Positions 15,101 to 24,369 of a DNA stretch of 64,000 nt are shown here, piece by piece; within the stretch, counting starts at the first letter, position 1; every line of letters begins with the position of its first letter. The notes below the pieces were generated by a model. The model was not told the DNA's origin. It was given only the letters and a program-made list of their open reading frames with translations, and did no database searches. The stretch is from Sternotherus odoratus. Its lineage: Eukaryota > Chordata > Testudines > Kinosternidae. Position numbers and translations under genes: made by a program. Location of the stretch: positions 24,812,189 through 24,876,188 of the forward strand of contig JAVMKO010000010.1 in assembly GCA_032164245.1 (NCBI GenBank), written 5' to 3'.

Positions 15101-15774
15101 CAAATATTAGTTCATTAAAAAAGAAGTTCCTGGCACCAACCCATGTTCAATGCAGGCTCAGGGAGCTACTCTCCACTCCCACAGAATGGCCACGCCAGCA
15201 TTTCAGCACTTGTCAAAAGAAAAAGATGATCGCTTGGGGGAACCTTAAAGTGACCCAAATTAAAACAAGGGGAAATTTTAGAGAGTCTTGGGCGCTTTGA
15301 GTGATGGTTGCTGCTTGCTGGTCATGTCCCTGAGCTCCCACCGCTGCCAGGCCGCCCAGTACAGATGGACGACCGCAAAGCCGCCAGCCCCACGGCCTGT
15401 AGCCCAGCCCAGCGCCGCCCCGCCCCACGGCCGCCCAGCCCCCTCGGTTCCACGCTCCACATGGCGGGGCTAACAGGGCGGCCTCGGGGTCTGCCTCTCT
15501 CCCCCTCCCCGCGCGCTACCTTGCCGCCTCCTGCGGGGCCCGGCCGCCGCTGCTCCCCGCGGCCCAGCTCCGCTGTCAGGCTGCGCCGAAGGTGCAGGAG
15601 CCGGTAGCTCAGCTTCTCGTTCTCCGCCCTCAGCCTGTGCAGCTCCGGGCTGCTGCTTGCCGGGCCGCGCTCCGGCTCCAGCTCCTTCAGGCGGCCGATC
15701 TCGGCTGTTAACCAGCGGATCTCCTCCTCCTGCCGGGCCAGGCGCAAGGCGATGGCTTCTGCCACGGCTGCCAT
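280..15774 (-). CDS. TARS3: Threonyl-tRNA synthetase 3 (TARS3/TARSL2), 12 exons, 3' part off window
   Basis: Charges tRNA-Thr with threonine (class II synthetase, cytosolic/nuclear paralog of TARS1). Twelve exons joined in order, 15774-15520, 13230-13138, 12478-12288, 11655-11532, 10491-10370, 8435-8318, 7827-7763, 6155-6077, 4047-3901, 1818-1720, 1260-1094 and 442-280, give 541 uninterrupted codons with consistent phases and GT/AG sites. Visible domains are an N-terminal coiled-coil extension, a Lys-rich linker, a TGS domain, the editing domain with its HSSAH motif and a Cys/His region (DLCRGPH), the catalytic core with a zinc-site Cys (NCPGHC), and motif 2 ([13 protein letters not shown]). 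The N-terminal leucine-zipper-like extension is what marks TARS3 rather than TARS1. Motif 3 and the anticodon-binding domain must lie beyond the left edge. No frameshift or stop was seen. Confidence 0.95.
1094..1260 (-). CDS. TARS3: TARS3 exon 11 (motif 1, zinc Cys)
   Basis: 167 nt, phase 0 to 2, donor CATTG|GTTTGT (weaker than the others). It encodes [17 protein letters not shown] and [10 protein letters not shown]. The Cys is the expected zinc ligand that recognises threonine. Confidence 0.94.
1720..1818 (-). CDS. TARS3: TARS3 exon 10 (catalytic core start)
   Basis: 99 nt, phase 0 to 0, acceptor TTGTACAG and donor ATACGA|GTAAGT. It encodes [19 protein letters not shown] and the start of class II motif 1. 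Confidence 0.94.
3191..3500. mobile_element. Penelope-like element fragment, inverted plus tandem arms, 11-bp TSD
   Basis: The insertion (3202-3489) is bounded by AATTATTTATG at 3191-3201 and again at 3490-3500. The left arm (about 3202-3293) is the reverse complement of the right arm. The right side holds two direct copies of a unit beginning TTCTATGCATCCGATGAAGT. The shared 3' tail (GTTAGTCTCTAAGGTGCTAC) recurs at 6.6, 13.5, 26.8, 38.9 and 46.6 kb. Assignment to Penelope-like elements rests on the inverted and tandem LTR-like arms and remembered reptile repeats; confidence in the class is moderate. Confidence 0.65.
3901..4047 (-). CDS. TARS3: TARS3 exon 9
   Basis: 147 nt, phase 0 to 0, acceptor ACATCAG and donor GGAAAG|GTAGAA. 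It encodes [24 protein letters not shown] and [10 protein letters not shown], the editing-to-catalytic junction. Confidence 0.94.
4578..5120. mobile_element. Harbinger-derived MITE (543 bp)
   Basis: It begins GGGTATGTCTTCACTAC and ends with the complement (GTAGTGAAGACATGCCC); the flanks are TAA and AAA, consistent with a 3-bp target duplication with one change. About 190 bp at the left end and 200 bp at the right align closely with the ends of the full Harbinger at 39179-43537, including GCACTGTGGGTAG and TTTTGAGGGCCCTTTAAA. The centre is a GC-rich filler. It has no coding capacity and would need a transposase in trans. Confidence 0.85.
6077..6155 (-). CDS. TARS3: TARS3 exon 8 (editing Cys/His)
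   Basis: 79 nt, phase 2 to 0, acceptor TTGTTGTAG and donor TTTAAG|GTAAGA. It encodes [20 protein letters not shown], which holds the second half of the editing-site residues (Cys and His). Confidence 0.95.
6255..6660 (+). mobile_element. Penelope-like element, inverted end arms with short body
   Basis: The left arm (GCATAAGCTTTCGTAGGCTA) and the right arm (ATGCATCCGATGAAGTGGGC, ending in the GTTAGTCTCTAAGGTGCCAC tail) are inverted copies. They flank about 250 bp of AT-rich body with an ACACAC tract. It lies in the TARS3 intron between exons 8 and 7. No reverse transcriptase remains. Confidence 0.6.
6712..7705. mobile_element. Tigger/pogo-type composite element with GC-rich minisatellite
   Basis: It is flanked by TA and begins CAGTAAAACCTCGATATAAC; the right end complement begins CAGTAAACCCTCGATTTT. 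Inside are a GC-rich array of degenerate units around GGCTGCTGGGACCCGGGCGG (about 6880-7100) and part of a second Tigger-type end (complement of CAGTAGACTCCCGATTAT, near 7530). The long open frames here are by-products of GC content. The same composite occurs in opposite orientation at 27100-27759. Confidence 0.75.
7763..7827 (-). CDS. TARS3: TARS3 exon 7 (65 nt)
   Basis: A short exon of 65 nt, phase 0 to 2, that no start-codon-based search would report. It encodes [20 protein letters not shown] and the first two bases of an Arg codon. It lies just downstream of a Tigger-type element in the intron. Confidence 0.93.
8318..8435 (-). CDS. TARS3: TARS3 exon 6
   Basis: 118 nt, phase 2 to 0, acceptor TGTTTAG and donor TTTAAG|GTAATT. 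It encodes the [20 protein letters not shown] helix of the editing domain. Confidence 0.93.
8741..9025. mobile_element. Tigger/pogo-type MITE (285 bp)
   Basis: TA flanks; left end CAGTAGACTCTCTATTATCC, right end complement CAGTAGACTCTCAATTATCC. A C-rich segment at about 8805-8935 (CTGCCGCCCCAAGCACAC) resembles the hAT-like repeat at 25709 and may be a nested or captured piece. Confidence 0.8.
10099..10276. mobile_element. Tigger-like MITE (178 bp)
   Basis: TA target duplication; left end CAGGCATGTCGC, right end complement CAGGCATGTTGC. The right part contains CGGAACCGAACCCTCGTG, similar in style to Tigger ends. It also holds an 18-bp perfect inverted repeat (GCGGTTTCCGC / GCGGAAACCGC). It lies in the TARS3 intron between exons 6 and 5, close to exon 5. 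Confidence 0.75.
10370..10491 (-). CDS. TARS3: TARS3 exon 5 (editing domain start)
   Basis: 122 nt, phase 0 to 2. It carries the editing-site motif [11 protein letters not shown] followed by [16 protein letters not shown]. Known function of the family: hydrolysis of Ser-tRNA-Thr. Confidence 0.95.
11532..11655 (-). CDS. TARS3: TARS3 exon 4 (second half of TGS)
   Basis: 124 nt, phase 2 to 0, acceptor TTCATTAG and donor GGCA|GTAAGT. It encodes [15 protein letters not shown] and [13 protein letters not shown], nearly invariant in vertebrate threonyl-tRNA synthetases. Confidence 0.95.
12158..12189. repeat. Poly(A) tract (32 nt)
   Basis: An uninterrupted run of A in the TARS3 intron between exons 4 and 3; a simple repeat or old retroelement tail. 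It sits about 100 bp from exon 3 on the 3' side of that exon's donor. Confidence 0.95.
12288..12478 (-). CDS. TARS3: TARS3 exon 3 (helix plus first half of TGS)
   Basis: 191 nt ending in phase 2, acceptor TTCTTACAG and donor TTAG|GTAAAC. It encodes the segment with [13 protein letters not shown] and [13 protein letters not shown], typical of the start of the TGS domain. Confidence 0.92.
12580..12990. repeat. GC-rich interspersed repeat, unclassified
   Basis: A GC-rich block (CAGCCAATGGGAGCTGCAGG at its centre) in an otherwise AT-rich intron. Phrases of this type recur in reptile genomes in my memory, but I cannot assign a family. Overlapping open frames on both strands are composition artefacts. 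Confidence 0.35.
13138..13230 (-). CDS. TARS3: TARS3 exon 2 (Lys-rich linker)
   Basis: 31 codons, phase 0 to 0, acceptor TTTTTAAG and donor GAG|GTAAGC. It encodes a low-complexity basic stretch ([12 protein letters not shown]), as in the equivalent linker of TARS1 and TARS3. It may act as a nuclear or RNA-contact patch (inference). Confidence 0.85.
13426..13536. mobile_element. Penelope-like fragment, 87-bp hairpin with 12-bp TSD
   Basis: The direct repeat CTGATCTATACA at 13426-13437 and 13525-13536 encloses an insertion whose halves are inverted copies (CAGAGGTAACAAAGAGTCCT on the left; its complement on the right). The fragment matches the family end at 26783. It lies in the TARS3 intron between exons 2 and 1. 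Confidence 0.75.
13775..14005 (+). repeat. MIR-type SINE (amniote)
   Basis: It contains the MIR core phrase around CTGACTTGCTGTGTGACCTT and the follow-on CATTTCATCTCCCTGCATCT. The tail (TGATGTCGGCTGAGGCCTCT) resembles the amniote form. Ancient and diverged. Confidence 0.6.
14655..14945. repeat. Possible solo LTR remnant
   Basis: A TATA-like GGGATAAAAACC is followed by a pyrimidine-rich stretch (CTTACAGCAGACTGAGTGTC, then TTCTTTCCTTGGTACCC) in the manner of an LTR U3-R-U5. No clear TG...CA boundaries or target duplication were found, so this is tentative. Confidence 0.25.
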
Positions 15775-15960
15775 CTTCTCCCGGCCTGCCCCGGATCCGC
15801 GCTGGGAGCTTCGGGAGCTCCCCCCGGAGCAGCGCCCTCCTCCCCGGTCCCTGCCGGACTGGCTGGGGCGGGGGACTGCAGTAGGTCCCGAGGGTCTTCT
15901 CTGCCACCGTGCCCCGTACAATCCTGCCTCGCACAAACTCTGCCTCTAGAGACCTCGGCT
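15340..15960. promoter_or_regulatory. CpG-rich promoter region of TARS3
   Basis: About 600 bp of strongly GC- and CpG-rich sequence covers the 5' UTR and first exon, in contrast to AT-rich flanks. This is the usual form of a housekeeping vertebrate promoter. No TATA box was seen. The exact transcription start cannot be placed. Confidence 0.7.
15520..15774 (-). CDS. TARS3: TARS3 exon 1 (start codon, coiled-coil extension)
   Basis: 85 codons, phase 0, donor AAG|GTAGCG. The ATG at 15774 is chosen because the protein from here ([19 protein letters not shown]) matches the TARS3 N-terminus as I know it from mammals. Heptad-like Leu spacing (about residues 10-30 and 45-70) suggests a coiled coil; the family uses it for association with the multisynthetase complex. 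Upstream in-frame codons exist but read as GC-rich 5' UTR. Confidence 0.9.
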
Positions 15961-17566
15961 GAATCTCAGGCTTTCCATGCTTAGCGCTGACCAGCTGACC
16001 ATAAATTGTTTCACAATGGGGGGTGGGGGGCGCTTAATTTCTTTATTTTGCTTGTTTGTTTCAGTGCTGCAAGGGGGTGGTAAGGGCTTTAAAATCACCA
16101 CAAAATGTGTTATGTAATTTATGGACCGCGCCTTGGGGGGGGGGGCGAATGGGGTCCCTTTCTTTGAAGAAAAAAACCCTTTAAAATGCTAACACCTGTG
16201 CCTGAAAGTGCATGAAGTGGTTTTCCCTGAAGGTCACATAGTCCACATTACAGCCATCAATCACTCATTTGGGGGGTTAAGAGAACCCAGCACAAAATGT
16301 GGGTGTGGGGATGGTGTCACCAAGGCTATTGCGATTGTAGCAAGGCCAACACAGACTCTTGTCAAACATGTAAAGTAAACAAACGATTAGAAACGAGATA
16401 AACTATTATTATTCAGTTACAGGAATGCGGAGTGTTAGTTTTAACAATGGCAAGTAAAAAATTCAAACATAAACGAGGCATGTCTTTTTTGTGCTAGAAA
16501 GGGCTAAGCTTCAGTAGGCATTTGAAAGTTGTCATATCACCTGGAGGGCATTATGCAGTGACAAGTTTCCTGTTAATACACAGTGACAGACATACATCAT
16601 AGTTGTAGAGATTGAGAAAGCGAATACAGCCAGCCTACATCCCAGTAGCATCTTTACTAGATTTACTCTACAAATTATTTTTATTGTTACTTGAATAAAT
16701 TATCCTAAAACCTGTCACAGTTAATCACTGACATTTCACTATTATTAATAATAGTGATCATAATAATAATAATAGTAAAAAGAAATGGAGAACTTAGGAA
16801 AAAAGAGTAGATTTGATTTAGCCCACTCCAACCAATGGGGGCATGTGAACTACAGAAGGATTCATTTAGAGGGAATGGGAGGTGGTGTTTGAACTATACC
16901 CTTCTTCTGGGGTTCAAGCACGGCCATGGTTCTATAGGAGCCCTTACCTGTGGAGGTTGCCTGGAGAATGTGCTGTGATGTCATAGCTATCCCTGGCTGA
17001 CCATCCACTTTTGGGGGCCATTCTCCCTAGTTCCTAATGGATATTACAGGTATCTTGCATCATCATAATCTCTCTTAATGGGGGCTGTTCCTCCTAGAGC
17101 CCTGTACCAGGTATACACTAAAACCCAGCAGAACCCAGGGTCAGTCAAGCTGACTCTATGTGGGATAGGTAGGAAGACTCCCATTCCCATATACAATAAA
17201 TCATAACATTTTAAAAGGGGGAAATTAATATGTAGCTTAAAAAAAATTAAAGGTTCTTGTCTTGCTGAATGCTGATAAAGTGGCACTATCTGATGCTTCC
17301 AAGGGGAAGTAGTCTTGTTATAACCACACATAACCACAAGGTGGCAGTGCTTCTGAACATTTTGATTAAATCTAGCAAATCATTTGTTTAGCTGTCATTG
17401 TTGTATTCACTGGTCAGCTGCCATGCAGGGTCCTAAATGGGTGGAAGTTCAGAGGTATAGAGGCCTGACAGGAAGAGACAGTACTTGCTACTGAAGATGG
17501 TGAGGACCAAACATGTTGTTATCAAACTTGACTTCCTAGAGGCTTGCCAAAATATCTTTGGATATA
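15961..17566. other. Intergenic, no gene seen
   Basis: AT-rich sequence between the TARS3 promoter and a Tigger-type element. It has G-runs at about 16017 and 16135 and an ATT/AAT-rich patch near 16740. No exon with credible splice sites was seen on either strand. Confidence 0.6.
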
Positions 17567-18044
17567 CAGTAAACCCTCGATTTAACGGACCTCGAGGGGC
17601 AACGGACAAAATTTCTGAGCAAGTCTGATGCATCCGAAATCCATTTCTCTGCGGGCGGGCTGGCTGGCTCCTGCCCAAGTCCCACCTGCGGGCGGGCTGG
17701 CTGGCTCCTGCCCAAGTCCTGCCAGCGGGCGGGCTGGCTGGCTGCTGGCTCCCGCCCAAGTCCCGCCTGCGGACGGGCTGGCTGGCTGCCGGCTCCCACC
17801 TGCGGGCGGGCTGGCGGGCTGCCGCCGGGGTCCCAGCAGCCGGGACACGGGCGGGCTGGCTGCTGGCTCCCAGCTGCCGCCCGGGTCCCAGCAGCGGACG
17901 GGCTGCGGAGCTGCCGCCCCGACCCGGTGGGGGGCGGGCAACTGCTCCGACAGCTCGTGGTTTTTTTTATTATTAAATAACGGACTTTTTGATTTAACGG
18001 ACACCCCCTCGCCCAAATTAGTCCGTTAAATGGAGGTTTTACTG
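17567..18044. mobile_element. Tigger/pogo-type element with GC-rich minisatellite (478 bp)
   Basis: TA flanks; left end CAGTAAACCCTCGATTTAAC, right end complement CAGTAAAACCTCCATTTAAC. The interior (17640-17930) is an array of degenerate units around GCGGGCGGGCTGGCTGGCTC. The two inner junctions read as 'defective' copies of the ends of the element at 6712. Open frames across it are artefacts. Confidence 0.75.
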
Positions 18045-19146
18045 TATTCACCTTTGCAGCACAATAGGTAGTACCGGTCCCAGAGAAGGCCACACAAGTG
18101 AGGGTTATGGATGCAGCAGCAGTAGCTGGGCACTGATGGAACCATATGCACCAGAATATCAGCAACAGGGATGAGACAGGGTTTGTCCACGTGTATGGTG
18201 GGAGGAGGGAGTCCAGGCTGCCAAAAGGAGAATATGAAAAGAAGACTTTAAAAAATGCCCCGTAAAAATGAGAAATTCCAGTAAACTGAAGAGATTTGCA
18301 GTCCTTGTGTGAGGAGGTTATATAAATGTGCAATCCTCAGTGAATGATTACCAATGGCAGAACACCTACAGTGGGATTGCAGTAATCTGTTCTCTTAATT
18401 CTGCTTCATCAAGTGGAAACTATGATGGGGTTTTATATGAATCAAACATACTTTAATAAATATAAACACAAAGAAATCTTAACAGCTACAAATGCTAACT
18501 TTCACAGAGAAAGGTCTTTGTATATGCATTTTCTCCTTTATTTCCTGGTTCATATATAGCTTTTTACAATGATATGTACAGAAACTGTGTTTGTAATTAC
18601 TTTTCTTTCCTATTCATTTTTAAATATGTAAATCTAATGTGTTGTAAATAGAATGCTTCCTAAAAGAATGATAGTGGCTCATTTATACTGGAATTTGTCA
18701 TGGTCTCCTAGGAATACACAGCTGAAATCCTCAGAAGACACATTTTTATCTTGTGTTCTACAGTAGTTTGGGCAGATTATTTCAGTTTGATCAGTTCTCT
18801 TCTTGAATAAATCATTTATTGTAAAGGGGTATCTCTGAAGATCAGTTATGGAATTAAAAAGTAACAGTAGCTAAGCTATTCTCAGTCGCCTCATTATGGT
18901 TCAGGAGATCTTAACGGTTATAAAGGGCTAATTAGTGTAAAGTAATCCTCTTAGGGGGCTGCAAGCACGGAGCTAGTTTTCTTTATAATTTGGATGTAGG
19001 CCTTCTTTATTCCAGTAGAATTACAATAACTACAGACAGCAATATGTATTTGCATTCTGTCTGTTCACATTATGTGTACATTGCATACTGAAGACTGCAC
19101 AACAAGCACAGAAGTAGAATTTTATATTTTGTATTTAAATGCCAAA
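18045..19146. other. Intergenic/5' region of the CARD gene, nothing recognised
   Basis: AT-rich sequence without CpG enrichment, so the CARD gene does not appear to have a CpG-island promoter here. No repeat was recognised. An in-frame upstream ATG at 19072 extends the first exon by 25 codons but reads like non-coding sequence. Confidence 0.5.
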
Positions 19147-19489
19147 ATGTTTAGAAGAACAGCCAAATCTTGTTTTTATAACTGTGAAAAACCTACCAAA
19201 AAAGAAAATGGAAACAGGAATAAATGGCTTTCTGAAATCCTAAACAATCACAGAGAGAAGATACTGGAAGAGCTGGATGTGAACAAAGTGCTGTCATACT
19301 TGGTTTATGAGGAAGTCTTTTCCTTTGAGGAATACAAAGATATTTGGTCCCTGGAGAGCTATAAGAAAAAAGCTGAATATTTTTTAGATAAACTCACTTT
19401 AAAAGGCCCAAGTGCTTTTTCTGCTTTCTGTTCCATTTTGGAGGAGGTCTGTCCCCACTTGCTCACATGCTTTCTCCTTGACTGTAAAG
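19147..19489 (+). CDS. CARD gene exon 1 (complete CARD)
   Basis: 114 codons plus one base, donor AAAG|GTAAGG. The start MFRRTAKS is preferred over an ATG 75 nt upstream because the upstream peptide shows no family likeness. A single exon holds the whole death-fold domain. Confidence 0.75.
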
Positions 19490-22400
19490 GTAAGGTCATT
19501 GTTTGCTTTGAAATGCTCAAGTGCATATTGGTAATGGCTCAAAATCCTTGAACACTAATAGTTGTTTACTGTAATTAGTATTTACTTTCTCTTTTGTACT
19601 AAACATTTGTTCTCTTTATGGCTCCTCGTTATAAAAGGGAAATTCAAGGATATGTATGGGTGCACAAATAAAACAAGTTATTCTATTCAAGTGATATATT
19701 GTAAGCTTAATTATATGTGCTTATTAAGTTACAGTTCTTCTCACAAGGTATATTTTGCTACATTATGTACTACACTTATTTTAAAAATATGTTCTGAATG
19801 AAAAATGTAGTATTCCTAAATATCCACATAATTATTTAAATTAATGGGAATTTTCTCTGAGCATTAGGCCCTACAAATATCTAAATTAATCCAAGTTGTT
19901 TATTGGATGAGTAAATATAATATGGAGAAAAAAAAATCAGTTGTTACAAAATATGTCCTAATACCCTAGATTTTTTTAAAGTCTTTACTATTCCAATTAT
20001 CTGAAGCTTTGAAGTTAATGCAAGGTCGCTGAGTAATGAGTCCAGGATTGTGCTCAAAGATTATATACAGCATGTAATTTTAGAATTTCATTGAAACATT
20101 AAGACCTTTTCCTAATAAATCAAGAACAAAGTTTTAAAGATCCTCAGTATTTAAACTATCTAATTAGAAACAGCAATAAATCTAGACACCATAGAAATTC
20201 TGAAGCCATTTTGCCTTTGAAATAACTATAGCCTTGTGTCCACACTTGAAAACTTAATTACCTTTAAAATTGACAGTTACAAATCTAATTATGCAATAGG
20301 GTAACAGTCTGTTTACCGTTATTTACCTATGAGCAGATGTCCATTTATTGTACCTTGTTATTATTGATTTAAAGAGCAGATTTATGCAGTTACAAGAAAA
20401 TAAAAACATAAAATGAGGTTCTCAAATATCTTTGTGGATTTTGACACATACAAATTGTATTTTATGCACAGTGTCCATTTAAGGGACTGTTCATTATAAG
20501 ACATCCTAAAAAGAATTCTTTACACAGAAGTGTACCATCTATTTAAAACACATCCAGATATACACATGCCACTTACACAGGCTTCAGAGAGAACATAGGG
20601 AACCTTTCCTTCCATAGCCTCTGAAACACCCACACAACAGCCAGCCACAATGTTGTCTTTTGTGCTCCATTGGCTACTAAGCTGGGGGGGCTGGTAATGT
20701 TCCCAGGGGTTGTGACCAGTAGAGTTGGGGGGCCTTGCTTGCCTGCTGATATATCATAGTAGGTGCAGTGAATAAAGGAGAGAGAGCAGAGGCTGCATAT
20801 TCCTGAACAACAATAACGGATGCTGTTAAACCCCCACCCCTCATTCTGCCTGCCTCTGTGCTGTGTGGGCAGAATGCCCCAGGCTACCTTTCCTCAGCCA
20901 CTGTGGTTCCACTTCCCCATGCCCTTCCCCCACCAGCATGCATCAGCTATTCAAAGCAATTGTTTTAGAATCTGTTATTGGAGATAATGATCTCCTGATG
21001 GCAGGGTAAGAAAAGCACATGCTGTATGTTCAAATGAATACACATACACATACTGCAAGCTCAAATTAGTACACACACACACTGCAGATTCAGTTTTACA
21101 TACACAGGCATTGCAAGTTCAAATTCACATGCACACTCTGAAGGTTTAGATTAAATGATCAAAAATAAACAATATTACGTATTTGCAAGTACAGATTTTG
21201 CATTGTTTTAAAATGAATAAGTTAATGCATTGAACAGGAATTCAATAGAATAGGACCCAGTGACTAGGAGGACCCAAGAGTTGCTGTGACTGGAGATGAA
21301 ATGAGAAAGGATGCAGTATATACTATTTTCTTAGTACCAAATTCTTTCCTGTACCCTCGCATAAAAACTGAATGAATGGGGAGAGTGGTGGAGGTGGAAG
21401 GAATCCTCCTCTGTAGTCCAGGGGTTTGGTCCTGAGTTGCTAGACGAACTCACTTCAACATAAAGACAGTAAACTGTGCCAGTGAACTGTGACCAGTGAA
21501 TGGTGTGTACTAATGTTCACTCACAATTGATTTAACACAACTTTGAACTCTTCTGCCTCACTGTCTCATGAGTGATTATATCCTGAATAATTTAAGAGGT
21601 GTTGAGGCCATAGTTATTCCTGAAGTTACGAGTGATCTGATTTTCCATTCCCTCCATACCACAAAACTCTCATTAAAGTCAGTAGCAAAACTTCCATTGC
21701 TTCCATGGGAGTGAGACTGGGTCCCTACTCTGGTGAGAACAGTGAGTACAGTGAGAAATCAGTCCTTCATTGGCCAAAGAGGAGTTCAGATAGAGTAAAT
21801 ATTGTAGGATTTGTTCCCAAATTCCTATAACATATTAATTCTGCCATGTGCCTTTTCTTTTTTTGTAACTCTTCAGAACTTGGGCCAGAGTAGAGTTTGT
21901 AGCAGAGTTTCCCAGTACTCCAGATCTTTTTACTCTGATAGTGGAATGCTGACCAGCTAGCCCCAAATCATTCTGTAAAATCTATTCTTAAGCTCTGGAT
22001 CCTTAGATTTGAAGTTAAATTTTACAGCAGTTATCTTTACAGCAAAAGAGAGATTCTACATTGAGAACTTGATCCAAAGCCCATTGAAGTCAATTAGAAA
22101 AGCTTAAGTCAGGAAAGATAAAGCTCTTTTAGCATCATTATTGCTGTTCTACCAAACAGCAGGTAACCTTAAGTTATGTCAAGTTATATTTCTTTGTTAA
22201 TTACTTCTAGCAACTCATCACAGTAATTATTGTTAGTCTTTTTATTCTTAAACTGATGTAAAGAATCAATAGAATTAACCTATTATTTGAATATTTTGTA
22301 AGCAAATAATTAAGGCCTTGATCCTGCTGTTGCACACGATGAACTGCTGAACTCATATGGAGCAGTGGACTTGCGTGTAATGCATTGCAGAATCAGTGTC

Positions 22401-24148
22401 TAAATGAATTTCTTTCAGTTGCCCATTATTTCAAAACCAGCTTAGATGAGGCGGTATCAGGCAATAAGTCAATGGGGGACTTAGCTCCTAGGTCTGATAA
22501 ATGACTGGTACACACACAAGTGCTTTCACTCCCAAATCCTTGTTTTTATTGAATCTAAAGTGCACATCTAAAATAACAATAGTCTAGAGCATCCCAGATA
22601 CAATTATCCAATGTCTAAGATGGTGTCGAGTGGGCAGAAGCAGGTTTCCGGTGGTCCTCCTAGCCACTGGAGATTCTGATGTCAGTCTCCTAGCTCATTT
22701 CCAAAGTGCACACTCTAACTAATTTATTTTATAGGTTGCTCAAAACAAAGCCCATAACTCATAGTAACCCCAATGGCTGACAATTTCCCTAGTAACAGCA
22801 AAAAAACTTATCAGCAAAGCAATTCCCAGCAAGAAACTCACAGACACGCAGATTCGAGATCAGCTATTCACACTTCCTTGCATTATCATGATTCTGTTCT
22901 TTACCTATTCTTATTAGAAACACTGCAGCTGGTTTTATCTGCATAAGTAAAGACCAATTTTTCCTGACTATGTGATGTCTTCGCTTCCAGCTTATGGTAG
23001 CTGAATACGCAAAATGGTTATGTCAAGTCCTGGTCATGTCAAGTTCAGGTTTCTCATAACAGGTGCCCATAAATATAGTAATTAATGTTTACTGCAAAAT
23101 AAATACTACCCACTTATAGCATCTTGGTAATATCCTACCAAGCAACAGGTGACTTTGAGCTATATGTCAGCAATTAGAAAAATGTCTTTATTGTTATTCA
23201 GACCAGATGCATAGAGGGTTCCAAGACTTATCATCTGAAAAAACAAAATTGAAGACTGTATCAGAGGTGGAGCTTCATGAAACCTATGAGACCACTAACC
23301 AGGAAGGAAATCCTTCTGCTGAGGAAAAAATGAATCAATCATTCAACAGATACAGGTGAAAGTTAACAATATTATCTGTTTTAAAAAACGTAATCACAAT
23401 AGGTTCTGCTAGCCAGTTTCCATATGTATTAAATAATTCAGAGATCCTAATAGGACATTTCTAGTTGCATTTGGTTTCACATGTATTTTGGACATATGTT
23501 GCTATCAATGCCCTGTGGAATGAACTTGTCTTTTGATCCTGGTGAAGATCTCAGGTCTTCCTCATTTGGTACTTTGCATGACAGAAGCAGATAACTTGAT
23601 CTGCAATCATTTGAGGACAGGGAGGTTGGGAAATTCACATCTCCTCCTGTGACCATATGATACATGTTAGCACCGTTAGTTTACAGTGGTCAGGAGTAAA
23701 GTAGTGACTCAGAGCAGTATTTTTCAAACTTTTTGTGTTGGTGAATCCTTTTACACATCAAGCTGCTGTGTGTGACCCCCAACATATAAATTAAAAATCA
23801 GGGGGTTAATTTAATTTGATGGGGGCTCAGGCCTGTGTGCCCAAAGACCTGAAATCTCATGGCCCCTTGGTGAACCACCTTGTGATCCCCTCAGGGGTCA
23901 TGACCCCCAGTTTGGGAACCCCTGATTTAGAGGATACCCACTGTTCATGTTCTTCTCATATTATTAACTAACTTTATAGATACCTGGTTCCTCACTGTGG
24001 AAAAGAATAAAAATAAACTATAACAGAGCAGATGTACTTTATTTTTTCTCATGTCTTCTACAAGCTATCAGTCCTCAGAGCTGAGTAGGGTCAATTTTGA
24101 TATCCAGCTGCATCAGTTTAGTTCTTACATGAATCCTGTCAGTGCCAC
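19147..24148 (+). CDS. CARD-domain gene, three 5' exons, 3' end not found
   Basis: Three exons (19147-19489, 23202-23355, 24065-24148) join in frame to give 193 codons plus two bases. Residues about 28-112 form a six-helix CARD pattern: REKILEELDVNKVLSYLVYE, then FSFEEYKDIWSL, KKKAEYFLDKLTLKGPSAF, and SAFCSILEEVCPHLLTCFL. The Lys-Gly-Pro-x-Ala-Phe turn resembles the CARDs of caspase-2, CRADD and caspase-9, which mediate homotypic assembly in cell death or innate signalling. Exons 2-3 encode an acidic, Ser/Thr-rich linker with no domain I recognise. The gene is divergent from TARS3. It could be a caspase-like, adaptor or NLR-type protein; the deciding 3' exons are missing. Confidence 0.7.
19490..23201. 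other. CARD gene intron 1, no other feature recognised
   Basis: A 3.7-kb AT-rich intron with short CA-rich tracts at 21040-21090. Open frames just after exon 1 (19562-19801) lack splice support. I recognise no mobile element here. Confidence 0.45.
23202..23355 (+). CDS. CARD gene exon 2 (linker)
   Basis: 154 nt, phase 1 to 2, acceptor TTGTTATTCAG and donor TACAG|GTGAAAG. Its open frame agrees with the phase of exon 1 and encodes an acidic segment (VSEVELHETYETTNQEGN). Confidence 0.65.
23715..23934. mobile_element. hAT-Charlie-type MITE (220 bp)
   Basis: Left end CAGTATTTTTCAAACTTTT; right end complement CAGGGGTTCCCAAACT, a Charlie-type terminal inverted repeat. The flanking octamers ACTCAGAG and ATTTAGAG agree at 6 of 8 positions, as expected for an old 8-bp duplication. 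It lies in the CARD gene intron 2. Confidence 0.65.
24065..24148 (+). CDS. CARD gene exon 3 (linker)
   Basis: 84 nt, phase 2 to 2, acceptor TCTTCTACAAG and donor GCCAC|GTAAGA. The frame set by exon 2 is open throughout (SYQSSELSRVNFDIQLHQF). Called from splice signals and phase only. Confidence 0.55.
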
Positions 24149-24369
24149 GTAAGAAAGCTATGTAGGTTGGGATTTGAAAAGTAACCAAAGGGAGTTAGGT
24201 ACCCAATTCTTGGTGAAATTCAGAGGGAGTGAAGCAGCTAATGTTGCTCCTTTGAAGTTCCCAGTGGTAAAGACCATGTGGCACAGAAAGAACATACCAC
24301 CATGTATGAATTCATATTCCTTTTTAAATTTACTAACTTTTTATTGCATTTTCATGCAGAAAGGTAGGC

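Noticed and set aside
1..15774. Assignment to TARS1 rather than TARS3
   Set aside because: The N-terminal coiled-coil extension and exon 1 sequence match TARS3, not the short acidic N-terminus of TARS1.
17536..18333. 265-codon minus-strand frame with Ala/Pro-rich middle
   Set aside because: It runs through the Tigger-type element at 17567-18044 and its GC array; no splice or family support.
19562..19801. 79-codon frame following the CARD exon
   Set aside because: AT-rich intron sequence after a strong donor at 19490; no family likeness.
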